From contig CM072511.1 of NCBI GenBank assembly GCA_036898135.1, positions 35,072,627 through 35,136,626 of the forward strand: a DNA stretch of 64,000 nucleotides, written 5' to 3'. This document shows positions 45,398 to 57,346 of this stretch, one piece after another; the first letter of the stretch is position 1; each line of letters starts with the position of its first letter. The DNA is from Oncomelania hupensis (lineage: Eukaryota; Mollusca; Gastropoda; Littorinimorpha; Pomatiopsidae). Below the pieces are notes generated by a model. That model searched no databases and was not told the DNA's origin. It saw only the letters and a program-made list of their open reading frames with translations. Position numbers and translations under genes: made by a program.

Positions 45398-46111
45398 TGG
45401 CGGCCTACTAGCGCCAAAACCTGATAATTACAATTATCATGTGATAATTACAAATATCGTGGGATAATTACAATTATCAAGAGATAATTACAATTATCAT
45501 TGAAAAGTTACAAATATGTTGGTGTGATCATGTTTAGTTTTCAGTTTTGGCTCTATCAATCCGCCTGGAAATGCGCCAAATCTGAAAATTGTAATTATCA
45601 TATAGGCTAATAATTAAAAATGTCACTTGATAATTATAATTTTCATGTGATCATGCTTAATTCTGGTAAGGCGGCTTACTAGTGCCAAAATCTGCCAAAC
45701 TTACATGTATCAGTGATAATTGTAATCAACACGTGTTCCGTGTAATTCACAGAGATACCGGTAATTCACAGTGTTAATTACTAATTTTCAGTTTGGGCCA
45801 CGCTTTACTAGGGCCAAAACCCCAGGCGTTTGTGGGAACAGTGCCGCTGCCGCGCATGCGCATCGAGCCGCGCATACTCATCTTGATATTTATCATTTTC
45901 AGTGATAATTGTAATTATCGCTTGAAAATTGTAATCATCTCATGATATTTGTAATTATCAGGTTTTGGCGCTAGGAAAGCGGGGCAAATACTGATAATTA
46001 TTAATTAACACTGCGGATTATCCATATCTCTGTAAATTGCACAGAACACGTGATAATTTCCATTATGTCGTGATAATGGTAACTCTCGGTTTTGGCGCTA
46101 GTAGGCCGTCA
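45398..46111. mobile_element. TA-flanked MITE with palindromic AT repeats, copy 2
   Basis: The terminal inverted repeat (GGCCTACTAGCGCCAAAAC and inverse) is nearly perfect and flanked by TA. The interior carries repeated GATAATTACAATTATC palindromes and two further degenerate internal copies of the end sequence near 45673 and 45797. Confidence 0.8.
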
Positions 46112-46184
46112 TAGTAACTCTGTGTTTCCAGGGTAACCAAGTTATGAGTTTCTTTTTCTACGTTGTTCCGAGCGACGACACCAT

Positions 46185-46300
46185 CTAATCCTGCAAGGAA
46201 CAGTGAAAGGAAACAGGCGCATAGGACGACAAAGAAAGCGCTGCAGGAGATATCAAAACTTGGACAACACTGGACATATTTCACGCGTCTTGACATCAGC
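46185..46300 (+). pseudogene. Possible RTE-like LINE C-terminal scrap
   Basis: GTVKGNRRIGRQRKRC resembles the basic region just before EDNIREW in the same LINE family. The downstream part does not match. Confidence 0.35.
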
Positions 46301-46312
46301 TGCAGACAGACA

Positions 46313-47024
46313 ATCCCCCCGTGGGGGTGCTGGGGGTTTCAGTATAAATAGTATCCCCACATTCTGGAAAATTAGTGCTTTAAATTCCCACTACTGTCGC
46401 TGTCTTTCTGCTTTGTTCTTTCTCATTCGTACTCTGTTCTATCAATCTACTATATTATCTTCTTCTTCGCTAGACCAATAACCTATACCTTTTTTCTTGA
46501 AAAAACTTCCGGGACAAAACTCCTCATTTGTGTATGAGGTCTGTTGGATCAGCTTGGAAATATTGGACGCTTTTTGCCCGGTGGTCACTGGGGCTTCCTA
46601 TGATGTAATTATATTTGGTAATGTAGGCATTTTATATGTATGTGTTTCGTTGATATTTTATAATGATGTTTATATTCTATTTTGTTTTTGTAAAGGGGGT
46701 TCGATAAATTAGTGTAGAGCCTCAGCGTCCCCTGCATAGGATGTCTTTATTGTAAAGTGACCGGCTGGTGGAGTGCCTTCAGTGTTACCACTTACATTAC
46801 ATTACATGGTTATTGCTTTAGGTCCAGCGGACTCTTCCGAGCCAAATCAGGACCAAGTATTACCAATAGGGATGTTTCGGCAGATCTTTTATGCGGATCA
46901 GGGGCGAGTCCTCTTTCAGGGAAGTTGTGGTCTTGATTTTGTGGTCCTGATTCGGCTGTACTGGTCCTGATTTGGCTCGGAAGAGTCCGCTGGACCTAAA
47001 GCAATAATCATGTAATGTAATGTA
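46313..47024 (+). mobile_element. R1 retroposon, full-length, with a nested R1 fragment
   Basis: The 5' GC-rich leader, TATAAATAG, body, 3' hairpin and ATGTAATG tail are all present. It is interrupted near its 3' end by an inverted 63-bp R1 fragment. Confidence 0.85.
46793..46855 (-). mobile_element. R1 63-bp insertion nested in another R1 copy
   Basis: On the - strand it contains only the 3' hairpin, TAAAGCAATAA and an ATGTA tail. It is flanked by AGTGTTACCACT (46781-46792) and AGTATTACCAAT (46856-46867), a duplicated piece of the host R1 with two substitutions. Confidence 0.85.
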
Positions 47025-49469
47025 CTGAAGTGGCGAAACCTCTCCGCGTCAGCATCAGTCATTTCTCCCGTAACTGTCCGATCGTTTGAGAGATTGCGTG
47101 AGTGGGTTTCTACGTCATTTTCATTGTTTTATCCTCTGTATCACAAGAAGGGACTAAATGGAACGTTTATCATTCGTGATTTGAAATGGAGATACAGTGA
47201 TGTTGCTAGAAATTTTCAGCATAGGCCATTAGGCCGATTCAGTCAGAAACCTTTAGGACATTTTGAAAATCTTTAGGCCATCATTTTGACTTCTTTTCAA
47301 CACCAAACGAGAGGCCACTGACAAGTTTCGGTTTCTTTTTCGGCGGCATTTTTAAAACGAAAAGTTTTATTGCCGGAAGCACGCCGTTCGCAACAAGGGG
47401 AGTTACTCTAACTCTCTCTTCTGATGAATGTGTCGTCTACTTGGCGCTTCCGACACGCGATGTTTAACAATAACTCATAACACCTTTATTTATCCGATAG
47501 CAAGTTAATATGGTCAGCAGCAATAACGACGAAACAGACACGAGACAAGCAAAAAAACGGCCAAAGGGTGGCCGATTGATGGATAAAACCTTAGGACAGC
47601 GGGCCTATTAGAACATGACTTTTTCCGACATTTTGGAATTTTATCGGTGAATGGCCGATTTGCCGACGAAAATGACATCACTGGATATATACGGTTTAAT
47701 TATGTTTCCTTGTATATTACAATGTAAAAAATAAAATAAAATAATAAATAAATAAATAAATAAATGATGTCACCACGGTGACGTTCATACAAAGTTTACA
47801 GGAAATTTAAAAATAAAAATAAACAAGTGACGTCACCATCGTGACTTTATTCGATGTGCATACGCTTAGATTTATTTTGAAGACATCTGTAAACTCTATG
47901 TACTTATTACGTTTAACTCAGATCTCTCCAATATCAGTACAACTTATGTTAATCTGATGAATAAAAATTGATGCAACAACAACAATTGTTTTGAAGAAAA
48001 TGCCATTAAGAAAAGAAAGAAAATAAAAAAAAGAATGATGGCGTGATCATGATGACGTCTCCCGATATGCACATAAACTTGTGCCAGCTGGTAGTCATCT
48101 TTATGTTCTATATATACATACGAAGTTTCAAAGAAATCCATCCAATAGTTTCAGAGAAAAGCGCGCACGGATGCAAGGACTGACGAACAGCGCCAAAAAA
48201 CACTAGTTCCCCGGCTTAGTTCGGAACTAAAAAAAAGAAAAGCTCGAACTTGTTAAGACTTATAGTGGAATTCCGTGGGAACAAGGTAACCCTATTGTGA
48301 AATTAAGAAGTACAAGAAGAAGGATAAATAGCCAAAAACAATCGTTCCCCAGCTGTCGCTCCGGGGAAAAAAATGAAGACAATGCGACAGCTTGAGCAAG
48401 AAGCAAACGTACGCTGAAGCGTCGTCATTTGCGAATAGCTCCACGAAAGGTTATTTTAGGCCGTGACCGACCACACTGCTTTTGACACTTTTGGTTTCCG
48501 TTAATCGGAGAGAGCGAAAGCAAAGGAGAAGGTCTGCTATCATCCCAGTGCACCCGTTCCCCCATCTGTATCACCTAGCACGTAGCATCAAGCGCTTCCC
48601 GACCTTCCTTGCTTCCTCCACTCATTACACAGTTCGTTCTCTTCACCTCTTCCTCAGGTGCCCGCCATTCTTCCACAGGCGCAGATTACACATTGAAAGA
48701 GTTTAGTTTTAATCTCGTAAACCAAAGGAGGAACAGCTAGGGTTAGCTTATCGTCTAAGCTCTGAGTTGATATTTTGCAGAGTCTGAGCCTGCTGCCCTA
48801 GATACAGATGGGTGTAAGCACTACACTCCACAGGCTCAGCTGCATATGGACAGCATATACCTTAGTTTAGTCTTTGATTTTATGATTTGGAACACCCTTC
48901 CCTCTCAAGCGAGCCCCCTTTCAACTCAATTGTACATGTAGACCATAAAAGCGGCGTATGCACAAGAAATATTCTGATCACCTGTAATCTAGAAATAATC
49001 TTATGTAGACTATACTGTGGGAATCGTATATATATGGCAAGCCTGATTTACCTAGACATTAAAAATGGCTGAAGGCAAGTCTACTAACCGTATTCCTGTA
49101 GTAACTGCTCTACACAACAACAAAAATGTTTAAGCGAACTTTTTCTGACTAGGGGTTAGGTAGAAATAGAACTGGCTAAGTCAGGCTGAAGGAGATCACT
49201 CAACGTAACGTTTAAAAATATCAGAGCGATTTTATCCTTTGGACAACTCCCTCTGATCTTGACTTTTCGTTTATATTCGGGGCGGTAAAGACGTTTTATT
49301 TTCGAATTTGTAGAGCGATTTTTGTTGAAAAATAAATAATGAACACAAATGCACCAATACACTCAATATACCACAGTTTTGTTTAAGGTTCAAGGCATCA
49401 AACACTACAATTACATAGAAAGTTGTTCTTTTTAAATTAAAAATACGTTTAAAAATGGTTTAATTACGT
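47025..49469. other. Intergenic, decayed repeats
   Basis: 47700-48120 holds repeat phrases such as GTGACGTCACC and a TAAA run and is probably related to R2. 47160-47680 repeats TTTAGGCCAT-like phrases; no gene recognised. Confidence 0.45.
48119..48237 (-). repeat. Interspersed repeat R2, partial
   Basis: GAAATCCATCCAATAGTTTC, GCGCGCACGGATGCAAGG and GTTCGGAACT match the family layout. Confidence 0.6.
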
Positions 49470-49801
49470 CACAATTATTACTTCACTTGATTTGCATAAG
49501 TTTGGTTTTGCCATGGAGGTACCAGTAAAGTCTAAGTACATACCAAACTTGAACCAAATCCCTCCAGTAGTTTGGGAGAAAATTCAACAAATTATGAAGA
49601 CACCATGATGACTCACCATATAAGCATACTTTTTTGTCAACTAGTAGGGTTTGCTATTTCCTAACTAAATACCAACTTTCCAAGAAATTCGCCCCTTACT
49701 TTAAAGAGAAAAATGCGCAAATATCACCTCCGGACGCCGGAAGGCGGACGGGCGGACAAAGCCAAAAGCAATAGTTTCCAGAGCTTTACAGCTCGGGAAC
49801 T
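49470..49801 (-). repeat. Interspersed repeat R2, longer copy
   Basis: On the - strand it starts TAGTTCCCGAGCTGTAAAGC and continues through CCGTCCGCC and TTTGCGCATT into the AATTTTCTCCCAAAC motif. Confidence 0.7.
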
Positions 49802-50549
49802 ACAAGGGTTCGGTCTGAGGGACTGAGAAGAGCTATGAAGACTGACTATGTGTGTTCTACACCTGTGGCAGGCAGCAACGAGAGGCTGTGCACTGTGTGT
49901 GTACGGGGGATGGCATGGTGGCGAGTTTTATCAAACGGTGGATGTTTATTGTGAGAACGACAGGCAGGCAAGGAGGTGGTTCGCCTGACGGTGATGGTAC
50001 ACACTTGTACTCCAACGGAACTGAAGCTTCCCATAGTTGTAAAAGGCTAATTTTCATGCTACACATTCTTCAGAAGTGTCCCGTTTATTCGTTGGCACTT
50101 TTTCCTTCTGTTAACCAAAAAAATAAATGAATAACAAAACCAATTAAACCAAAAAAACACTGTAATCTTAGCAAAATAAAAGAACACTCTCCATGCTCTC
50201 AAGATGGATTTGACAGATTGCCTTACAAAAGTTTAACCTTATTTTTAACCAACAACGTCCATCAATTAAACAAAAATAAAACATTATTTTTTTTGTTTTT
50301 AAATAATCAAGACTTTTTCTACTCTCGACCACGGACGTACTTTAACAGGCATGTCCAAAACTTCCTATATCTTCTTCATCCTCACATTTCCTCATCGATC
50401 CTTTTCTTGTTCTTTGTTGTTGTCGCATTTTCTGCCTTCTCTTTTGTACTCGATATGGTCTCTTTGTTGCTGACGGGCCTGGCAGTGGTCTGGCAAAATG
50501 TGAAAATAGGGTGTGTGTTTTTAATGCAACGAAAATGTTTCAGTTGGTA

Positions 50550-50616
<67 letters not shown>

Positions 50617-51999
50617 ACGCGCGCGCGCGTTTGTGCGGAGGTATAAGCCTTGAAATGGGTGACTAACCTTGCTTTATATGCAGGAAATGGGTGTGTGTAT
50701 TAGCCACCAAGTGTTTTCCAGCCACCAACTTTTTTATAAGTACACAGGAGTGCTCTTTTAGTGCATGGGAGTGCAGTTGTAGTGCATGAGAGTGTTTTAA
50801 GTATAGGAGACGAACTAGGTCAACTTTTGAGACGGAAAGAGCCAATTTTGCATTAGATTCTTACATTTCTAGAAGTTTGCGTTCTTTCCGTCCAAAAAAA
50901 AAATCACTTTCCGATTCTTACATATACATTCTTAGTAAAACCCAGTCTTGGTGTTCTACATACGTGTGTGTGTGTGTGTTTGTGGGTGTGTGTGTGTGCA
51001 TGGTTGGGCAGAGGAGATTGGTGTAATGGGGTGGATGGATGCTTTGGGGTATGCATGGATAAGAAGGATGGAGAGGTGTGGAAGGGGGACTCTGGACAGG
51101 TTTGTGCGAGGAGGCCAAAGAACAAATGTTACTGAAGTGAAGTTGTTGTTTTTTTTAAAGAAATATTGAAGAGAAATTACAACAGAGGCGTTAGTTTTCT
51201 TCAACGTTAGAAAACCTCAATGAAAATGCAACTACTATAACATAAACTAACATAAAACAAATATAAAACACGAACATAGAAAGTCAGTTTAAAAAACAAC
51301 AAAAAACAATGCTGTTTCATGTTCGCTAGAGCAGGAAAATGCTGCTTCTATATAACACGCAATACAATCACTACAGAAAATGAACACGGAACGGCTGAGA
51401 AATATAAACTAAAAAGAGGCCACTACTTGCGAGAGGCAGAGCAATTTGTATAATTTGTAATATCGGATGTCAAGAGCAAGCACTTTGCATGGTTGGTACT
51501 GCAGGGAGGGGAGAAATGTAGGGCAAAACTGATAGATGCCGTTTATCATCAACTAGAGAGGGGCAAAGTCGAATCCGTTTGCTTCAGCGTGCAGTTTCTG
51601 AATAGCAATATTGAAGAAATTTCAAACCCATTTTACCTTGAAGACCTTCATTTTAGTTGTTTTTTTTTTTTGTAAATACAGTTGCAAAATACAGTTTTTG
51701 TGTATGCAGTTTTAAAAAAGAGTTTTAAAAAAAATACATGGATCTGTAACAATCAAACAATTTACTTAAATCTCTTCACGCGAGCTTTTTTTTAAAATTT
51801 AATTTCATCTTGGGTCTATGACATTCAAATTTTTTTACTTTAAAGTGCCTAAATGTTTCAATAGCCAGCTTCTTGATGTCATTTTTCTTTTAAATTCAAT
51901 TTCACGTGTATACCATTCAACTTTACGCATATACCATTCAATTTCACGTGTATATCATTCACGTTGATTTTTTATTATTATTATTTTTTTAAATTTTAA
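49802..51999. other. Intergenic, no gene recognised
   Basis: Apart from the GT tract, a TGTG run at 50963-50998 and TTCACGTGTATACCATTCA repeated near 51900-51960, no feature stands out. Confidence 0.45.
50551..50614. repeat. GT microsatellite
   Basis: GT run followed by a short GC alternation (GCGCGCGCG). Confidence 0.95.
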
Positions 52000-52278
52000 C
52001 AACTTTATTATCACCAAGGTGAAATTCGGGTACTTTCGTTTTTGGAAAGTACAGCAGCCCCAAGTGAAGCGCTTTACCCAAGGTACATATGCTAGGTGTG
52101 TTCTTGTCACCGGCACTCACTCGTGAGCGTCAGGATCTTTAAAGTCCGTTATGTTGGAATGCATGTGACACAGACTAGACGGGAGTAAAGTGTCTTTTCC
52201 AAGGACACAACACAATGCCCAGGCCTGGGCTCGAACTCGGGACCTTCAGATCCGCAAGCCAACGCTCTAACCACTGTT
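52000..52278 (-). mobile_element. SINE family S4 (tRNA head)
   Basis: The head at 52205-52278 reads on the - strand AGTGGTTAGAGCGTTGG with a GAGTTCGAGCC B-box. The body contains GTCCTTGGAAAAGACAC, a layout common to SINEs of many marine animals. Confidence 0.8.
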
Positions 52279-52584
52279 TGCATGCAGTCTCATTTTATGG
52301 GTCATAATTATGTCATGTATATTTATTCTGTTACCCCTAGCCCGCTTATTCATGCAGTATTTTATTAGCTTGTGTGACATTTTAAACCTAATTTCTGACA
52401 TTCAACTTTTATTCGTCGTGCACTTTCAGTTCATATTTAGTATTTCAATCACATTGGTTATTTCAGTCACCTTGGGTATTTCAATTATTCACTTATTCAC
52501 TCATGTTATTGTTGCGTTGTTGTTTTCGATGCCGTTTCAATAGAACACATTGCAATTAAATTTCATCTTTAACTCCATTCTGAT

Positions 52585-52587
<3 letters not shown>

Positions 52588-52663
<76 letters not shown>
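52588..52663. repeat. GA microsatellite
   Basis: An uninterrupted GA run. Confidence 0.95.
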
Positions 52664-52666
<3 letters not shown>

Positions 52667-52706
52667 CATTAGATTATTGAAAGGCTTTCTCGATAAAAGG
52701 GTAATT

Positions 52707-52797
52707 GTAGATTATAGTCACACGGCACCAGAGCGCATAAACGATTACTGGTCACATTATTCTGACACCAGCCAACCAGTTGATGGTAAGGGGAAAG
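52707..52797 (-). mobile_element. SINE family S3, body fragment (copy 2)
   Basis: It matches the ATTATAGTCACAC...GACACCAGC body of the S3 copy at 6829-7019 but lacks the head. It is cut by later insertions at TAAGGGGAAAG. Confidence 0.75.
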
Positions 52798-52806
52798 TTG
52801 TTGTTT

Positions 52807-52949
52807 GTAGATTATAGTCACACGACACTTTCGCATATAGGTGACTACTGGACCGATTTATACTGACACCAGCGGGCCAGTTGTTGGTAAAGGGGAAAAT
52901 AATATGATCACACGTTGACCAATTCGGGATTCGAACCAGCGACCTTTCG
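52807..52949 (-). mobile_element. SINE family S3, copy 3, truncated before the A-box
   Basis: It holds the body plus the B-box part of the head and ends at CGACCTTTCG. It lies between the TAAGGGGAA repeats at 52787 and 52950. Confidence 0.8.
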
Positions 52950-52960
52950 TAAGGGGAACG

Positions 52961-53066
52961 AACGAAAAACGATGCTTAACGTCCTATTGCATGAGCGTTA
53001 AGGACAATAAAATTGGGCTAAAAAGCCCTCATCATACATATTTACCAGACCATTTGGTCTGGCTCG
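52961..53066. mobile_element. Short hairpin-bearing insert between TAAGGGGAA repeats
   Basis: It contains two perfect small hairpins (GGGCTAAAAAGCCC and CCAGACCATTTGGTCTGG) and is flanked by TAAGGGGAACG (52950-52960) and TAAGGGGAAAG (53067-53077). I do not recognise the family. Confidence 0.55.
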
Positions 53067-53077
53067 TAAGGGGAAAG

Positions 53078-53775
53078 CATGAACATGGGCTATTTAAACC
53101 TTGAAGCAGTTTTTAAAAAAAAATATTGATTCAAATGCTATTTAGATAAGTCAAAACCAAACCACTCTTTAAACTTTTCATTTTATTCTTACAATGCAAT
53201 GTAGAGAAGTGGTGAGAGTGATGCTTGTTTTTTTTGCTTTTTTGAAGAGGGGGGGGGGAGGCGGAAGAGAGGGGGTAACCAATTTCGAAACGCTTCACCG
53301 AAGTTTAATATTCAACTCTAATCCAGTCCAAGGGCGGTAACCCTGCACCTTGACCCTCTTTAAATCTATCGGCTAAAAATACAACGCATCAGGTTCTTTT
53401 CTCGAACAATAACCTGCATTAATTTGCTGTTGGGGAAAATAAGTATGCGGGGGACAGTCAGACCGTGGTGTTGGTAAGCTAGAGGTGATAGCGAGGGTGT
53501 GTTGTGATGATATTTCGGCAACAAAGAAAGCCATTTACCCGTATTGGGTAGATCTGAGGGCTCTGGAAGGTGTCTGTATTATAGCAAGCTAACTGGGAAG
53601 AAAGAGCGTCGTCTTACTCTTCTTACAAACTCGCTGTCTTCGTATTATATACGTTGCATGGGAGACTGAAAACGGCACACTAATAATTTTTGCTGGCAAG
53701 CTTTGCACAATTAAAATAGTAAGAGGATATAAGAGTGAAGAAGAAGTAAGAAAAAGAACGATAGCAAGATGACGA

Positions 53776-53826
<51 letters not shown>

Positions 53827-54122
53827 AATTGGGAGGAGGAGGAGGAGGAAGAAGAAGAAGAAGAAGAAGAAGAAGAAGAAGAAGAAGAAGAAGAAGAAGA
53901 AAAGAAGGTGGGTGGGGGAGAGTTAGAATAGAATCACCATCTTGTTAAATAGTCTTTTCCTCAGTGCTGATAAGATTTTCTAAGTATGATGCCTGTTGGC
54001 GGATTTCAGTTTGGATTTCGTTGGGTGGAGCGATAACGCAATGTTGAAGGTACGCAGAAAAATATTGCGTTAAGGAAGGTCGAGCGGGGTTAATACTTGG
54101 ATGACCATACTTGGATGCAACC
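53078..54122. other. Intergenic, no gene recognised
   Basis: G run at 53249-53260 and the GAT/GAA tracts; no coding signature. Confidence 0.5.
53776..53905. repeat. GAT then GAA microsatellites
   Basis: GAT 53776-53826, GAG/GAA 53832-53905. Confidence 0.95.
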
Positions 54123-54132
54123 ACTGAAGGAC

Positions 54133-54716
54133 ATTACATTACATTACGTTACATGATTATTGCTTTAGGTCCAGCGGACTCTTCCGAGCCAAACCAGGAC
54201 CGGACAACCCCCGATCCGCATAAAAGATCTGCTGAAACAACCCTAGTGGTAAAACTGAAAGCTCTCCACCAGCCATTCACTTTACAATAAAGACATCCCA
54301 CGCAGGGGAAGCTGAGGCTGTACTCTAATTTATCGAACCGCCGTTTACAAAAACAAAATAGAATACAAACATCATTATAAATTATCAACAAAACACATAC
54401 ATATAAAATGCCTACATTGCTAAATAATAACATCATAGGAAGCCCTAGTGACCACCTGGCAGAAAGCGTCCAATATTCCCAAGCTGATCCAACAGACCTC
54501 ATACACAAATAAGGAGTCTTGTCCCGGAAGAGTTTTCAAGAAAAAAGGTAGGTGACTGGTCTAGCGAAGAAGAAGATAGTATAGCAGATTGATAGAACAG
54601 AGCAGGAATGAGAATGAGCAAATGAGAAAGACAGCGACAGTGGGAATTTAAAGCACTACATTTCCAGAAAGTGGGGATACTATTTATACTGAAACCCCCG
54701 GCACCCCAACGGGGGT
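54133..54716 (-). mobile_element. R1 retroposon, full-length copy with TSD
   Basis: ACTGAAGGAC flanks it at 54123-54132 and 54717-54726. It is a complete element with GC-rich leader, TATA box, body, hairpin and ATGTA tail. A frame of 119 codons is open across the body on its strand, as in some other copies. The frame has no recognisable domain and I take it as chance conservation by youth. Confidence 0.9.
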
Positions 54717-55064
54717 ACTGAAGGACATAACGAATGAAACGACAGTCTACCCAGCTGTGAGTGGGTACCTGCTGACTCTGGTTAGAACCCGTGAAGGTAA
54801 GAGAGACACCGAAGGGAGGGTGAGGGGTGGGGAGGAAGAGATGGACCCCACTCTCATTGATCTGGCCCGGAGAAAAGGGGATCCCAAATGCCCCCCCACC
54901 CCCCGCCCCCCAACGACAGAAATGTTACGAGAAGACCTTTAACTTTGCCTTCGTGGAATATTCAGCTTAATAACAGTTCAATTTCATTAGTGTACCATCG
55001 ACGCTAAATTTATGGACCTTCAGGCACACTGGTGTAGACTTGCCAACTACATTCCACGTAGATC

Positions 55065-55771
55065 TGATTGATTGATTGATTGATTGATTGTTGCTTTAGG
55101 TCCAGCGGAATCTTCCGAGCCAAATCAGGACCGGACAACCCCCGATCCGCATAAAAGATCTGCTGAAACAACCCTAGTGGGAAAATTGAATGCCCTCCAC
55201 CGGCCAGTCACTTTACAATAAAGACATCCCACGCAGGGGACGGCTGAGGCTTTACCCAACTACTCGAACCCCCGGTTACAAAAATAAAATAGAATACAAA
55301 CATCATTATAGATTATCAACAAAACATATACATATAAAATGCCTATATTGCTAAATACTAACATCATATGAAGCCCTAGTGACCACCCGGCAGAAAGCGT
55401 CCAACACTCCCAAGCTGATCCAACAGATCTCATACACAAACAAGGAGTCTTGTCCAGGAAGAGTTTTCAAGAAAAAAGGTAGGTCATTGATCTAGCGAAG
55501 AAGAAGATAGTATAGCAGAGTGATAGGACAGAGCAGGAATGGGAAAGAGTAAATGAGGAAGACAGCGACAGTGGGAATTTAAAGCACTAAATTCCCAGAA
55601 AGTGGGGATACTATTTATACTGAAACCCCCAGCACCCCAACGGGGGTACTGTTGCCGCAGTGAATTGGTCATGCCTACAAAGGCAAGACAGGTTTTCAAC
55701 TGGGGCTTTCACTTTTCCCTTTATAGGTTAGAACAATCTATAGTGGCAAGATTGCTCATGACCCCAAGGGG
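55065..55771 (-). mobile_element. R1 retroposon with ~120-bp 5' extension and GATT tail
   Basis: The R1 body covers 55065-55650, but the matching target repeats TCCACGTAGATC lie at 55053-55064 and 55772-55783, so the inserted unit includes about 120 extra bases 5' of the normal start. The tail is a GATT/AATC repeat in place of ATGTA. Confidence 0.75.
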
Positions 55772-56465
55772 TCCACGTAGATCGATAAAAGTAAAAACTG
55801 ATCAAGACCCTGTCACGCGGCATTTGAAACAAAACATGGTTTTCACCCCCCACACACAAATCGCTGTATGCAAGCAGTTTCAGACCGATTTGTTGTGTTT
55901 TTATTTCGCCCTGCTGGCGTTTCTCGGTCTACTCACATGCGACGATGACTCCGAATGACTGCTCACCAGTCACCAATTCCTCAAATCATAATCAGGTGTC
56001 AAAACAACAACAACAACAAAAAATTTTAAAATCAAAAGAATTAAAACACTGTACCAAATGAACTATTTCGATCCTCTAGGAAACACTTTAGTCGTAAAAT
56101 ATATGATCAACACTACTACTGGCTATATTTGTTGCGCTCGTCCAGAGAATTTTAGTCTGTACTAGACTTTATCCCTGCGAACTTTCAAATTAAGCGAGTA
56201 CCCTCTAATGTCTCTAATACTCGGTGGCTAAGGCAAAAGTGCTTGCCTCGTCTTTAAAAAAATGTTGAGTCATCAAATCCAAGGGTCTGCGTTTTCAATT
56301 TCCGGTTGCAATTTTTATTCGTTAAATGCGCAAACGCCGTGGAGAGGCATAGGCACTGAAAAAAGTCTTAACATTGCTTTGATGGAAGTAGGGACAGGAA
56401 CTGAAATCTCACTTAAGAGGAGGATTAAGAGGATGAAGAAGATGAAGGTGAAGGAAGAAAGGAAT

Positions 56466-56546
56466 AAAGAAGAAGAAGAAGAAGAAGAAGAAGAAGAAGA
56501 AGAAGAAGAAGAAGAAGAAGAAGAAGAAGAAGAAGAAGAAGAAGAG
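56466..56546. repeat. GAA trinucleotide tract (~27 units)
   Basis: A purine-only tract; its frames read as poly-Glu, poly-Ser or poly-Leu and are not coding. Confidence 0.95.
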
Positions 56547-57286
56547 GTAGGAGAAAGAGGGAGAAGGTAGTGAAAGAAAGCACACACACGCACAAAGTTG
56601 ACGAGGATGTGAAGGAATAGAACAAAACAACAATAAAATATAGTAGTAAAAAGTCATTTGAAAATGACGGGCAAAATAAAGGTTGTCGATATAATCAAAA
56701 TATATATCGATTCAATTCCACCTTTGGTTTTAAATAAGTATTTTACTTAAAACGTGTCACAGATTTTTTTTTATAAAAAAACAAACAATAATAAAACCAC
56801 ATTTCATTGACAACGCCTGATGTGATAATAAAAACAAAGTATTGTTTCTCCTAGATACCCAACAAACAGACAATGTTCATACACAAACAAAAATCTTCCT
56901 GTGGGAACACACATTTCTGGCTACGATAATGATCAATATAATCCAATTGTATTTCATGGTAATATGAGAAACAAGCAAACAATAATAATGGCTATTCAAG
57001 TTTCATCGGAGAAAAATTTATATTAAACTTTTTTTTTATTACAAATCTCAATTAAAATCGTAAAGGTCGAATTATTTTTCATTCTTTAATGGTTTACAAT
57101 TTTAATTCAGTAATAAACCAAATAACAAATAAAATTAAATAATATTCAAACGCCTGGATTCTCGAAACTACTAGAAAATGTGCGGTCTGTTAATAAATCT
57201 AGAGATTTGCTATTATTAAATTTGTATGCGGTCTATCTCATCACATTGTTCTCTGGTGTCATTAAAGTAAGACTTTAATAACTTTG

Positions 57287-57346
57287 CTTTCTGAAAATCC
57301 TTATCGGGAAGAGAGGGGACTATAAACTGATTATAAAAAAAAAAAC
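57287..57346 (+). mobile_element. H retroposon, copy 2 (5'-truncated, poly-A tail)
   Basis: It starts inside the stem at CTGAAAATCC, keeps AGAGAGGGGACTATAAACTG and ends in an A run. AACTTTGCTTT occurs on both sides. Confidence 0.7.

Noticed and set aside
49846..50130. Overlapping frames on both strands at 49846-50130
   Set aside because: No domain, ordinary base composition for the flanks, and no splice or codon support.
54149..54508. A ~119-codon frame open in R1 and partly in other R1 copies (16250, 29119, 41820)
   Set aside because: It has no domain, is broken in several copies, and is explained by youth of the copies; R1 shows no sign of codon selection.
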